Position numbers and translations under genes: made by a program. Positions 12,727 to 25,248 of a stretch of 64,000 nucleotides of DNA are shown here, piece by piece. A model generated the notes under the pieces. It saw nothing but the letters and a program-made list of their open reading frames with translations, ran no database searches and was not told the DNA's origin. How positions within the stretch are numbered: the stretch's first letter is position 1; the number at the start of each line of letters is the position of its first letter. Origin of the DNA: Cercis canadensis. Its lineage: Eukaryota; Streptophyta; Magnoliopsida; Fabales; Fabaceae. The stretch is from NCBI GenBank assembly GCA_003255065.1, contig QAOA01000289.1, forward strand, positions 205,364 through 269,363, in the 5' to 3' direction.

Positions 12727-14066
12727 CTAACAGAGAGGAGATCTATGAGGAATGCCTTTTCTTCTACTCATGCTAGTAGCCATGTCCTCGTCGTTAAGCT
12801 TATTAGCCATTAATCTTGCACACACATTCCATGCACTTCTCTTCTTCCTCACAGTCTCTGTGCAAGGCATGCTCATGTTCTCAGAGCCTGATGAAGCAGA
12901 AGACGAGCTCATTGGCTCATCACAGTCCACAATTGTTGAACGTGGCGTCTCATTCGTCATCTCATCCTCTCCCATCTCTTGTGGGATTATGAAGTCTGGG
13001 CTAAGCTGTAATGAATTGCACGTTCTCAAGTAGGGGGACAGATCCTTGTAGTGTTTCAGCACAAAATCCACCTATCACCATATATAATACTCTACATTAA
13101 ACAATTAAATCACTTATGAAAATGACATTAATTCAGTACCACAAAGACTGCATATCCCTAATTTGTTTGTTTAATTCAATTGAGATTTGCACGAATAAGT
13201 TATATTGTTAATTAAATGTTTACAATTGCTATCAAGAAAGGGACTGCCTGTAATAATTAATGTATATATACTTGTCACAAAGATTTTACGTACTTAATTT
13301 GTTTAAGATTAGCTCAATTGAGATTTATAAAAATAATTAACTCAAATTGAAAAATTAGGGTTTGAATTGTTATCAATGAAAATAATTAATCATGTAGCTA
13401 GCTAGCTAATAGCTTGTAAGTTCAAAATTAACCTTTCATAAGCTTAAAGGAGAGAATTAGGCGTATAAGTAAGTACCTTGCAACCTAGAGAGCAATGGAT
13501 AAAGGGTTCTTGGAGACTTCTATCGCAGGAGGTGCAATAGTTTCCAGACCCTTTGAATTGCCTGTTTTGAGGTCTCTTCTTGATAAACACCACTTTTGCA
13601 CTATTGATGGTGTAAGGCTAATAGAATTAATTCAAGATTAATAAATTAGCAGAAAAAGAAATCTAGTTGAATTATGAGTTTCTGAGTTTGTTTAAACTGC
13701 ACTAGCACCTAACTATATATACCTGAACATTGGAGCAGTCTATGAGTTTCTGAACATCTTCCAATCTGACTACATCATGATAAACGTAGCGACGAACCTG
13801 AAGAAGCCTGTGGAAGCGATGAGAAGGCAAGCAGTGAGGGCAAATACTGGTGCAACAATCCAAGCAGTAAATGTTCTTCTCATTCTTCTTTGCGTTTTCA
13901 TGGTAAGAGCAGCCCACAAAGAACTTTTGTGTATAAAGAGCTTCCAACCATGCAGGTCTTTGGTATCCCTAGCAAAACAAACCCATATATAGATTAATTA
14001 TTTGATCCAAGAAGAATTTTCATAGGCAGAAAGAAATCAAAGAGGGAGACTTCTAACCATGATCAT
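12727..14066 (-). CDS. PLATZ zinc-binding transcription factor, four exons
   Basis: Exons are 14066-14058 (nine bases, Met-Ile-Met), 13968-13723, 13617-13477 and 13071-12727. They total 741 nt (246 aa), all in phase 0. Exon 2 begins GYQRPAWLEALYTQKFFVG and carries the Cys/His series C-x2-H ... CLDCC ... CPHC ... HRFHRLLQVRRYVYHDVVRL of the PLATZ domain. Exon 3 adds KVVFIKKRPQNRQFKGSGN and further Cys-x2-Cys pairs. The C-terminal third is Ser-rich and basic, ending RRKGIPHRSPLC. PLATZ proteins are plant-specific, bind A/T-rich DNA and usually repress transcription in the nucleus; here that is inferred from family. The start is chosen because the tiny exon joins in frame to the conserved block and matches the short N-terminus of other PLATZ proteins. 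Intron 3 contains a diverged ~90-bp tandem duplication (about 13155-13245 and 13293-13381). Confidence 0.92.
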
Positions 14067-17000
14067 GTAAAGTGAAGAGTAGTAACAAGTGATCTAGCTA
14101 GCCTCTCAATCTCCTTGAGCTGCTGGTGTCAAGCAGAGGACACGAGAGAGAGAAGAGTTAAGAGTATTTATGGAGGTTCACAAGAGAAGAAAGGGTATAT
14201 ATTTATTCCTTGGATAGGTAGACAACATTTTGTCCATAGGGAAGGGCTTATTATATGAAGAGTACTAGTGAGAGAGAGAGAGAGAGAGAAAGCGAAAGCA
14301 ATAAAGAAACAAGTAAGATATGAGGGGAACGTGGGCGCTGTTTCCGTGTCTCCCATTCTCTTAGGTTCCTCAACTATTCTGCTCATCTCCTTGGCTCAAG
14401 AGCTCTATTGCTAAACAAACTAATCTCTTCTTGAACTAGCTGCAATTTCATTTTTTTCCCCTTTTTTAATCATCACCTCCTTTGATTCTTCATCTCTTGG
14501 TAATAACTAGTTGGAGATAGCCACTTGCCTTTGGACATTGAAGTTTTAGGGCAAATTTCATTATTTATATAGTTACACAGTCATTTCCATCGCTTATTCA
14601 TGCAACACTATTATAGTCCACTTAATTACTTCATCTTAATTAGTTAATAAACTCACAAGAGGTGGTCAAATTAAGGTAAATCTCTTTCATTCAATTCCAT
14701 ATAAATTAATAAAAAACGAGAATTTGAGTATAAGGCTTATGATAATTAGAACAAATTGATTTTCATCGATAGTGTAAATTAAGGGAATCAATTAATTCTG
14801 CCTTACTTTTCTTATGAGATTTAAAAAAGTCGGCCAGTTTCCTACAAGAATTTTAAAATCACTAGAAAAGGAAAAGAAAAAGGTTGGACAGTTTAGTTGA
14901 GAAAGCACAACCGAATTTGAGTCACTTTTTCTTAGGACAATTAATTAATTTTTCATCATTTCGATACTTAAAAATCATATATACTTGTGATCTAATCTGT
15001 AAAAAAATTTGGTATCATTTTAGTCCTTAAATTTCATAAATCTCACTAAAAATAATCTTTCATTAACCTAAATTTCTATGGTTGGACCATATTTTCACTT
15101 GTGTTTGACAAATTTAGAGGCTAAGATGATATCTAAATTCTTTTAGAGACTAAACTCTGAATGCAAGCATAGTTGAGGATTAAAATGACCTTTTTATATT
15201 TTTTCTTTCTATTTAATTTCTGTTGGGCTTTATTTATTTGTTTTTTTGGTTTGGGTAGCCTTTATGCTGGTTTTCTGTAAATCTCTATTTAGCTTGATTT
15301 GTTTAGTTATTTATTTATTTATTTTAATAGTAAAGTATCTTCATGTCAGCTTTCGTTCATTAAGATTAAATCTATTTCCGAGCACACTCTTATATCGGCC
15401 TAATACATTCATAAGAAATTTCCTGAGGTGCTAACTCTAAAATTGAAACATTGTCCAATTTAGATGAATTTATTACATCATTATTACTTGGTCAAATTTT
15501 GGGGTTCTTGATTTGTTTAGTTAATAATATAGATTAGTTTATGACTTCAAAGCTAAGTAATGCATAAAGCTAAAACAATAATGTAGCAACACAGAACAGA
15601 GCACGAAGCTAAGACAATGACCATTTTCCAGAATTTCTAGACAGTTTAAACTTCCAAGCATATATAATTGAAGAAGTAGTTAGAGCACTGGAGATCAAAT
15701 CCCAACGAGGAAAGAGAGACACGTGCATAAACAGTTGGCAGTCCAAGACGATTTCTTGGTCATCTTTAGCCTCTTGCTCAAGTGGATGCTAAAATATTAA
15801 CACAGTAAAGATTCAACATTTATGTAAGGATTGAGAAAAACTAGTTAATTAGGAAATGATTCCAACCAAGACCAAGCTCCTAGTGTAGCTAGGTTGCTAG
15901 CTTTGAATGTGATGTTCACTTTGACATGTTTTATGAACACAAAAATGAAACTCGGAATGTTGCTGCAACTAGAAACAACTAAAATGTTCCATTGTTGTGA
16001 TAGGGAAATCTGTGAGGTGACCAATCTGACCCATTTTGACTGTTTCACTTTTGTCAGGTTTGGAATTCTATGGTGGACCCCAGAATTGTAGTTCCTGTAC
16101 CCATTGGCTGTATATTTGTTTCACTCACATCTTCTCCTAGGGCCTAATACTGTTTGGTCAATCAGAAAATGGAAACATATCAATGCTACTAATTTTCTCT
16201 GTTCCAATGAGACAAAACCAAAACCTAATGAATGAATGTATAATTGTGCAAACTTTTTCTTTAATTTTCTCAATAACCAAACAAGGGAGAGTGAAGGTAT
16301 ATACTTTCAAAAGCTAATTATTCATCCATTTCCAGCAATATTGTCCTTAGTGGTATGTGCTGTGCATATGGCAATGCAGAAATGGCAGCATCACCTAAAC
16401 TGGGCTCTGAAACAAGACATGTACGAGGAAATCCCCTGTTTTTGGGGGAATCAAACATGGGCAACATTCAACCAATCAACCACTCCACTAAACCAATCAC
16501 TGTGCACTAAAATAATTATGCGGATTTACAACCAACATTTGACAGACAGGCACAACTCATTAAGCACTAACCAGCGAAATTAATGACATATTATTTAAGG
16601 GCCTAATTTAGTGCTAATTTTGAGGACCTTGCTTCTTGTGCCTCTAGCCTCTAGCCTCTAACCAAGGGTTAATCTTGGGCTTTGAAATAACTCGAGATTA
16701 ATCTTTGTTTCTTTCCCCTTTTACCCTTTTCCTATGCTACATGGTTTTCTAAACTCTCTTCACGTGATCCTTAACCTTGGTGTGATAGATCACCCTGCAC
16801 TATAGTGTCACTTTTGGCAATACCATTTTACAAAGAAGACAGGAGAAAAACCATTTCATCTCTAATTTAATTTCTCCATAAACTTCAGCTCTATGTAGAC
16901 TTAAGCTAGTTAGCACAAGGAAGTAAATCACCATTACAAGAGTGCTAAAAAATTTGAATAAAATTTTCTTACACAAATAAGATATTATAATTATCTAGGT

Positions 17001-18651
17001 AGTTATATTTGAGTTCAACATGAAGAGAATTTAAGTAAAACCCTTAAGATCATTTGAGGAAAAACTCAGTACCTATTTAATTGTTTTTTTTTTTTTTTTC
17101 CTAGCAAAACATACGTTTTTTACAAGAAAATAATATATTTTTTTTGGGTAAAAAGGGTACTTCTTTACTGAAAAATAGCCCAACTAAACATGACCTAAGA
17201 ATAACACTCACGGATGCCCTAACCAAAAAAGTAAACAAATTGTTCACAATTATAAATATAAGCATTACTCAAAAATGCTTTCTCAAATCACAACGAGTCA
17301 ATACCTATTGTTTCTAGGTCAAGCCTAACCTTGCTTCAAGAACTGTATCATGTGGTTTTATTTCTAAGGATGCGCTTCCTATGATTGAGGGGAGAAAAAT
17401 TAATGGCGCAAGTTATACTCATTTAATTTTATTCCATTTATCCCTTATACCAAACATACTTAAAAACTTCCTTTATCCCTTGTAACAAACACACTCCAAG
17501 TATAAAAATATTGAGTGTATATTATAAGAAATTATGAGTGAACAAAATTAATCGGTAATATACATAATCCTCGGAACCAGAAATCAATAATGGGAGTAAA
17601 GTTGTAGTTGTTCATAACATTAGCAGCCTCAATGTAATCAGCACCGACCAAGGGGAGTCGGACATTGCATGTGTATGCTTAATATGATAACATCAAATTA
17701 GAAAGCAGGAAAATATGTTAAGAGACCAATGCGTTAACAGAGAAAAAAAGGAAAAAAGAGAACACTGCCAAAGAAAATTTGATGAAAGAAAAGAATTGTC
17801 ACCCCACGTGCCATGAAAAGTAGAATGGTATCATACTGAACAAGGACCTCACGTGCAAGGGATCCAAGGACCTGACTTTGAAATTTAAGAGTGTATAGGG
17901 ACTGACCATATATTCCTCTTTTCCTGATTCAAGTTGTAAAAAAGTTGTGTATTTTGTGTGGCGGTCAAAGGTCAAAGATCCAGAAATGCTCAGAGATGAT
18001 GAGGTTACAAGGACAAAGAAAGTGTGGGTCAGCGGGTGAGCCGCACGAGGGGATCTCTCTGCAGTGGCCACTGCAATTCTACCTCACCCTCACTTTGCCC
18101 CTCTTGGTTTGCCTTTTCTTTATTTGCTTAGCCACTTCCACATGTTCTATTTTAAAGCCTAGGTCACGTGCAGAGCCTTTTCCAAAGACCAATGGAAGGG
18201 AGGGATGCAATGCAATGAGCTCACTCTCATGTGACCTCATGTCATTACCTTATAACAGCTGTTGTGAAACCAAATATCCCCATTTCTCAAAACTCAAATG
18301 GTTGTAACTTGTAAGAAAGAATTACAAGACTAATGTGACTTGCTGCCACCTATGGGGTATGAACAAATTTAATGAAACTAATGTCTTGTAGTGTTAAGAA
18401 AACTCGAAAGGAATTACAGTATATAGATGAAGTTGTTGTTCAAAATTGTCAGAATTCTGATGTCTATATAGACATCAATATATGATGCATTCTGCTAGCT
18501 GTCAACCTTTACATGTGATCCAGGTCACCTTTTTAGTTCTGGTTTATTTACAAAATTCTATACAGATGAAACACATAATACAACAAATATACAAGGAAAA
18601 TAATATGCTGAAGTAAATACAATCAATATTCCAAATGGATCAAACCTAGTT
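14067..18651. other. PLATZ upstream region and gene-free DNA
   Basis: The first ~350 bases probably hold the PLATZ leader and promoter, including a GA tract at 14270-14289. The rest has scattered short frames (for example 16236-16583 and 17945-18307) without family similarity or splice-supported extension. No RNA gene is recognised. The last ~100 bases may be 3'UTR of the methyltransferase gene. Confidence 0.5.
14270..14289. repeat. GA dinucleotide tract upstream of PLATZ
   Basis: This is a (GA)n run about 200 bases upstream of the PLATZ start codon, which reads as CT on the gene strand. GA/CT tracts are common near plant transcription start sites and can bind BBR/BPC factors, but any role here is inference. 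Confidence 0.4.
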
Positions 18652-21600
18652 TTAAGGCTTCTGAGCAGCAAACATTATAAAAGACCTCTGTACTTTGCTC
18701 GAGTAATTGGTAAGGCCACATGATGTGCAAAGGTCTTCGATCTCTTCCTCTGTCAAATAGCTATAGCTCTGTGGAATCCTCTGCAATCCAAGGTGGGTTT
18801 TCAGAGAAATCAATATAATTGTAGAATGGAGATATCTCTAATCAATGGACCCTAAGGTAAAAGAAACCAATACCTCTCTGAAAGGGCGTATTATCGAGGG
18901 AGTTGATGAAGCGTAACGCAGAAAAGTGGTTCCAACAAAAACTCCACCACTTCTTAGTATACGACTGATTTCAGCAATCTTTAACGAATTGAAGTTGGCA
19001 GTCTCATTATGCAAATTACATACATTTAAATGGCATGATAAAGATATGTGGAAAAACATGCAAATCACATGCAATCTACAGTAAGCAAAATACATGGTTT
19101 ATCCTCTCGATCAAAAATGCAATTTTCATATCATATATTTGTTTGTGTGTGTAAATTTAAATGTCTATATGTGGCATGTGCACAGTGTACACATACAAAC
19201 ACAAATGTATGTATGTATGTGACATGCATGCGCATAATAGATGTGTACATTGACCGGGACTTAATTATTTCTATTTTAACTATCTCCTCACACAGCAGAA
19301 ATATTATGCAATTTTAATGTTAAACTAAAATCAACAATGGTCTTATTCAGTTTGTTATAGAACATTAAGGCTCATTCTTTCCCCCAATTTGCAAGACTCT
19401 ATCTTTGTTCAAATTCTCTTATATGTTTAGTGTTTTTCCTAGTACTGATAAATTCCTAGTACTGATAAAGCAAAACAGCCCGCTTGGCTATCCTCACACG
19501 TCCACCAGATAATTAAGATGAGCAATTAAGCATATCTTGAGCCATGGTCATACTTTATTTATTATTTATGACATTAAAGCAGTTGACGTTCTGTTTAGCA
19601 AACAATTATTACTTCAGGTGGTCCAATAAAAATCTGATTTGCTATATGAAAATCATAGTAAATGATTTTAGTTTCAAGCTCATATGGGAAGTCTCGAAAA
19701 TGTCGTACTTATAAAGGAAGGGGAAATGCTGCACTAGCAGATGGGGGAATGAACGCTTCTTGACAATCTCCAAGCCTGAGCTACAAACGAAACTTAGACA
19801 GGAGAACAGAGGCACATTTTTAGTGCTTAATCAACCCCATAGCTTTGTGTGGAAAGAGCAGTTCAAGCTTTTAAAAAGGCACAGGATGATGCCGTCTGCT
19901 TAATAGGGTCATAATATGGATTGCCCAAACCCATTACTCTCTCTTAACACGTGAGTGGTAGTGAACTTACTAATATCCATCACACAAAAAAAACAACACT
20001 TACAGCATTGGTGGGAGATGGCCAGCAATGCAAGGCTGCTCCAGCATGAACAGCGTCAACTGATCCTGATGAGAAGGGAAGCCTAGAAACATCTGCCCTT
20101 ACAAGAGCAAGATTACTGCAAATAATCGAATGAAAGTAATTCAGGAAGCGATGTATCCTAATACAAGTATAGAGGTAACAAACAGAAAAACGTTGAATTG
20201 CGTATTCTGTAGCTGCATCCAGTTCAGAATCAAGCAGACTAAGAGAAAAACCATACATGGTTGAAAGAGTGTCATCTTGCTTAATGAAATCATAACACTG
20301 GCGAAGCATATTTTCAGAAAAATCTAGAGCAATGACTCCAGAATAGGTTCCAGCTTTGGCGAATTTTCGGGAAAATAAACCACTACCACAGCTAACATCA
20401 ACAAGAAGACCACCTGTGGCAGGTTTGAAGTACTCTTGAGCCATTTTGAACTGCATTAAAAAAGAAATGTAATGAGCTTAAAATGTGTGTGACTATAAGC
20501 CCCTGAATGTTATGGAGTCTTGGGAGATAACCATAGCACAGGTATTGACAGCATACCTCTTCATCAGGACCAGGAAAGCCACTTTGAGCGAAGTTCTGTC
20601 GCCAACCTCTTTCATACAAGAATGAAACAAGTGGACTCCTAATAAAGGTTTAGACCGACAGGAAGAACAAGCACTTTATCAAATGATTTGGCTAATTAGA
20701 AACTTGTACCATATTCTACTTTTTGCACTGCATCAATTATAACTAGAATTCACTGAAAATAACATAATTTCCCCTAAAATAAAGAAATATATGGAGAAAT
20801 GGATCTATAGGAGGATACTATATCTAAACTCAGGCATACCTCGTGTGATAGTTTCTGCTCACCTAGTTTACAGCTGACATGAATCTCTTATATGATATTT
20901 GTGGTGTTTTAAGACATGACAATCTTGTTCCAAGAAATTGGAGTTAGAATACCAATCTATCCATACCTGAAAAGCTCACTCCTAGCTGGGTTGACTTCAG
21001 TGTAATTCCTCAGCCCAGCAGTAACAGTCAGATCCAGATATATGTCTTTGCTGGAGTATGATTTATTGCATCTTTTACACTTGAAACCAGACCTGTAGAT
21101 TGCTGACCTGAATTTTCACACTCATCAAGTGAATCCCTATCAGAATGAATTTTCAGATACACACAAAATAAAGAATAAATATGCCCCCATGTATTGTTTT
21201 CTATCAAACTTACAAGTTAAGACCAGAAGGACCTTTTCTTAGCAGTGGTTCATAACATATTGGACACGCAAAGAAGTCCACTTCCGTTGCTTGATCCTGC
21301 TGTGTGCCTATATCCTGAAGGAAAAATAATATAGTAATCGTAATGTACAGTCAACAATGGTGCACAGTGGGTGAAATAAATGCCAATTGAAGTAACAAGC
21401 AGGAAACATATACTGCTAGATACACTAAATAATTTCAGAAATACCAGCACATCAAAGAAGTACTATGTTTCCCGCAAAACATGTGACTCAAGTTCTCTTG
21501 CAACAGAATAGGGTAAAAGTGTTTCATACCATCTTTCCACTATAACTATATTCCATGCAAGTCCTCCCCCCTCCCAAACAAATTTTTTTTTTCCCTTTCT

Positions 21601-22378
21601 TTCTTTCTGAATTTTTTAATAGCTGTCAAAGGAGTAACCTTTCATGTGTTTCATTTCTTTATATTCCTACCCTATTGCTAATAAGGACTACAAATATGAC
21701 CCGCAATGAAGGTTTCGATATCAATTAACATCAATTCACAAGGGGGGGAAACAAGTCAACTGCAGTTATAAACTTGATGGCAGTAAAAGAGCATGACACT
21801 GACAGTAATTATCACGCCTTATAATAAGCATGACATTTCAATTAGCAAATGATTGATTTGACAAGTCTCAAGTCATCATCTATACATCATAATTCATGTT
21901 CTAACATTCTTGCAATAATTTCCAACAAGAAAAGTGCCCAAATCAGCTATAGCCCATAGTTTCAATTTCCAATGGTTGAGCAAAGTTTTCTTATTGAATA
22001 GAATGGTCGACACTGGCTCATAAAAGATGAAAATTTGATCTAATAACCCAACTTGGTAAAATTTAAGAATAATCGAGTCCATCTCAATTCCAAAGATATA
22101 TGTCACTTTTACATTTTTCTTTTCCATGGTAAGTGCTCAGAACAAACATTTGATAAAATTAGCAAATAAAATCGACAGAAATGTGGGAAGCAGCTTCAGA
22201 AAAGGCATACCGGTTCGATTGCAACTGCGGAGATTGCACGAATGGTGGAGGAGGAAGGGAATCGGAGAGGGGAAACATAGAGCTGAGGACGAAATTGGAA
22301 TTTACAAGAAAAGTATGGGGATTTTGGTAATGTAATTTGATGCAGAGGGTGAAGGAAAGGAGAAGCAGCCATTGCCAT
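18652..22378 (-). CDS. Plastid-type SAM-dependent methyltransferase (At1g78140/At2g41040 type), eight exons
   Basis: Exons are 22378-22211, 21314-21214, 21107-20967, 20638-20557, 20450-20257, 20115-20004, 18978-18874 and 18780-18652. They total 1032 nt (343 aa), with phases consistent throughout. Residues 1 to about 50 are Ser/Pro/Arg-rich, like a chloroplast transit peptide. Four cysteines (C73, C76, C100, C103) form a zinc-ribbon-like pair of C-x2-C knuckles before the methyltransferase domain, as in UbiE/RlmA-like enzymes. The SAM-binding motif I is LLVDVSCGSGLF (about 179-190). It is followed by the acidic strand VIALDFSENML, then RADVSRLPF, and ALHCWPSP (motif IV/post-II region). The Arabidopsis relatives are plastid proteins, one of them found in plastoglobules; the substrate is unknown to me. 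Intron 6 is about 1 kb and contains a GTAT/ACAT-rich microsatellite near 19210. Confidence 0.9.
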
Positions 22379-22565
22379 GGAAGTTCTTGCTCAGCTACGT
22401 ACTACGCGTCTCCAACTCCTTCACTATTTGACTCTGCGGTCAAAGTTGCAAGGCAATCAGCACATTCGTGCGTGAAAAATAACAACCAAATATAAGGAAA
22501 TAAAAAGGATTTTTTTTATTTTTTTAAGAGGATCATTGCTGGATGCACAAATAAAAATATCAAAA

Positions 22566-23388
22566 AAATTATTGTTTAATTTTAAAATTTTGAAAAAAAA
22601 GACTATTTAGTTTTAAAGATGTAGAATTTTTAGTTTAATTTTTTTTTTATATGGTGTGAAAAATTTAAAATATTTTTTAATATTGTGTGCTTATTTTATA
22701 TATATATATTTATTATATTAAAAAATATGTTTAAATATATTGTAGTTCATATAGTTTGAATGAATTTTGAATCAGGTTCTTATAATTTTTTTTTTCTCTT
22801 TTGGGGTCTTATAGTTTAATTTTTTTTTATTGGGTCTCTGTCGTCATCCCTAGTTATAAATTCATTAATTTAGTGCTGACATGACAAATAGCTTGTTTAT
22901 GTAGTAGTAAAAAAAATTGACATGACGTCAAAATAGCACAAAAATTGCTACTTCATTAACTTTTTTATGCATTTTTTTGAGCCAAAATTTGATGAGATAA
23001 CAATTTTTGTGCTATTTTGACACTACATTAATTTCTTTTATTGCTACGTAGATAAGTCATTTGCTATATTAGCACTAAATTGACATAATTATAATAAGAG
23101 GTGATAACAATGACCCAATTAAAAAAAATTTAAATTATAAGGATCCTAAAAGAAGAAAAAAAAAAACTATAAGAACCGAGTTCAAATTTTTTTCAAACTA
23201 TAAGAATCTACAGTACATTTAAACTTAAAAAAATAAATATAATAACTACATATATAAATAAAATAATCACATAACATCAAATAATATTTTAAATATTTCA
23301 TATGGCATAGGAGAAACTAAATTAAAATTTCTTTATGTTAGAACTAAATAATTTTTCCTCCAACTTTTAGAATCAAACAATAATTTTC
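22566..23388. mobile_element. ~820-bp palindromic foldback element
   Basis: The left half, read forward from about 22566, matches the reverse complement of the right half, read back from about 23388, over nearly its whole length (about 400 bp per arm, diverged with small indels). Paired landmarks include AATTATTGTTT at both outer ends, TTTAAAATATT, GTTTAAATATATTGTAG (22729) against CTACAGTACATTTAAAC (ends 23224), GGTTCTTATAA/GGTTCTTATAG, and GTCAAAATAGCAC near the centre (~22977). There is no coding capacity. I see no clear target-site duplication, so superfamily assignment is open (foldback or Mutator-like MITE). Confidence 0.7.
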
Positions 23389-23693
23389 TCTAAAAATATT
23401 TTATAATTTAGTATCTTATAAAAAATATTTATAGATTGATCCCATGTCTCAATTTCTTACCAAGAGGCCCCTCTAAGTGGTTATTAATTATATCATATAA
23501 AAAAATGGTTATTAATTATAGATATGCACATGATAATTACAAACCATATAACATGTAATATGATTTTCAATGAAAAATGAATTTAGTAGTATTTGTTTAT
23601 CATGGCCAATTTACTAGTTATTTTAACCAATTATAAAGAGTACGGTTCTCATAATAATAGATATAGCTATTATGTAAAAGTGTAATTATTTAG

Positions 23694-24640
23694 ACGATAA
23701 AACTTAGGTAAAGTTCTATAGATGTTGGTGGTGTTGTTCTCATATTAGAATATTACATGTGTATTAATTTTACAACTTATCACCACTTCATCTCTCTCTT
23801 AATGTTTCTCAAAATACCATATTCACCCAAACTCATAATTTCTCTCTCTTTCCCACCCACCATTACTTGGGATGAAGATTATGGAAATTCAATAGTCATA
23901 GTAGCACCCAACATTTTATTAGTGGAGCACACGCTAGAGAGAATGGAACTCGTCCATGCTAAGGTAGAGAAGGTGAGGGTCGACCTTAGAACTGGGATTG
24001 TCACAAGGCAACCAATTTCAAATAGAAACCTCGACTTTGCGGTAATTAATCAAGCATTTGTTGGGCAAAAGAGCAAATTCGTATATGCAGCTGTAGATTT
24101 CAACTTCCATTTTCAATCCGTTTGTTTTTGCATTGCTTCTCCCCCTTTGGATTTCCATTACTCGAAAGATTTAATTTTCTCTGCAACACCCATCAGTAAT
24201 TACCTCACCCCCAGAAAATCCTCCAACACCTGAAAACAAAAATAAAAAACGCTCCCTTTTCATTTTCCTTCGACAAACAACCCAACTGGTTTTTTTTGTA
24301 TTTTTATTGTTTTTGTTTTTTTTTTTTGGGGAAAGTTTCACTTTCTTTGTTTGATAATGCTTTCTCGATCTTGCTTGGACTTATTGAGTTTGGTTCCGTT
24401 GTTTCCTCTATTCCGCAAGAACATAGAATCATCGTGGCAGCCATTGTTGCATAAGGAAGGAGGGAGACGCAGTGGTGGGTGGGAAAGAGAGAGAAATTAG
24501 ATGTTGGGGATGATGTGGTATTTTGAAAAATATTAAGAGAGATATGAAGTGATGTTGAGTTATAAAATTAATACACATGTAATGTTCTAATAAAAGAACA
24601 ATACTACCAGCATCTATGAAACTTTACTTAAGTTTTGTCT
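23694..24640. mobile_element. TIR transposon carrying a captured CCD4 gene fragment (Pack-type element)
   Basis: Bases 23699-23862 and the reverse complement of 24473-24636 are 164-bp terminal inverted repeats, roughly 84% identical by eye. Both start AAAACTTA(G/A)GTAAAG and end TTTCCCACCCACCA. Between them lies coding sequence clearly derived from a carotenoid cleavage dioxygenase, plus about 370 bp that I do not recognise. No transposase is present, so the element is non-autonomous. Long TIRs plus host gene capture resemble Pack-MULEs. A possible imperfect 8-bp target duplication is TTATTTAG (23686-23693) and TTATTTGG (24641-24648), which is not enough to fix the superfamily. Confidence 0.75.
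23866..24095 (+). pseudogene. Carotenoid cleavage dioxygenase 4-like fragment inside the TIR element
   Basis: About 77 codons, open in one frame, read TWDEDYGNSIVIVAPN ... VEHTLERMELVHA ... VRVDLRTGIVTRQPIS ... NRNLDFAVINQAFVG ... FVYAAV. This is the internal region of plant CCD4/NCED-type carotenoid cleavage dioxygenases between the second and third iron-ligand regions. The start, the iron-binding histidines and the rest of the beta-propeller are missing, and the similarity stops abruptly at about 24095 while the frame runs on into unrelated sequence to 24233. It cannot make an active enzyme. It lies between the two 164-bp TIRs, so it was probably copied in by the transposon. Family identification is strong, and the assignment to CCD4 rather than a close paralogue is likely. 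Confidence 0.82.
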
Positions 24641-24723
24641 TTATTTGGAGGGGATGATTATTAACCATAAATGTGTACAACTCTACATCATATTTGCTGA
24701 AATTGTTAAGATTCTAATTTGTT

Positions 24724-25100
24724 AGTTTCAAAACATTTGTATTTGAAAAAATTGTTTTTCCCAAACAATTTGTAATTAATTAGATTGAAATTGTTTTTTG
24801 TGATTATGAGTTCTTGAATCTTAAAAAAGTCCTAGTCAAAATTATAAAAAAATTTATTTATAAAGCATTAATACCTCATGTCACCGAAAAAAATAAAAAA
24901 GAAAGAAACANAGTTTCAAAACATTTGTATTTGAAAAAATTATTTTTCCCAAACAATTTGTAATTAATTAGATTGAAATTTTTTTTTTGTGATTATGAGT
25001 TCTTGAATCTTAAAAAAGTCCTAGTCAAAATTATAAAAAAAATTTATTTATAAAGCATTAATACCTCATGTCACCGAAAAAAATAAAAAAGAAAGAAACA
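24724..25100. repeat. ~188-bp direct duplication around a single N (assembly join)
   Basis: Bases 24724-24910 and 24912-25100 are near-identical (a few substitutions and homopolymer differences), with N at 24911 between them. It lies just downstream of the FMO gene's stop codon. Confidence 0.87.
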
Positions 25101-25248
25101 AAGAAAGAAAGTAGTTGGTTATGCAGTTTCTCTACAATCTATAAGACTAAATATAGGATTTCAAGAGTCGAAAGAAAAAAAGAAAAAAATTGTCCATCCA
25201 AGTGGTTTATTGTTAATTTTTCCCAAAAAAACAAATATTAGAAATAGG

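Noticed and set aside
12752-13033. 93-codon plus-strand frame with a hydrophobic start
   Set aside because: It is the exact antisense shadow of PLATZ exon 4.
16236-16583. 115-codon plus-strand frame in a gene-free region
   Set aside because: No family similarity, no supporting splice structure or promoter; composition looks non-coding.
17945-18307. 120-codon frame near a GC-richer patch upstream of the methyltransferase 3' end
   Set aside because: No family similarity; the overlapping minus-strand frame is equally long, a sign of base-composition effects.
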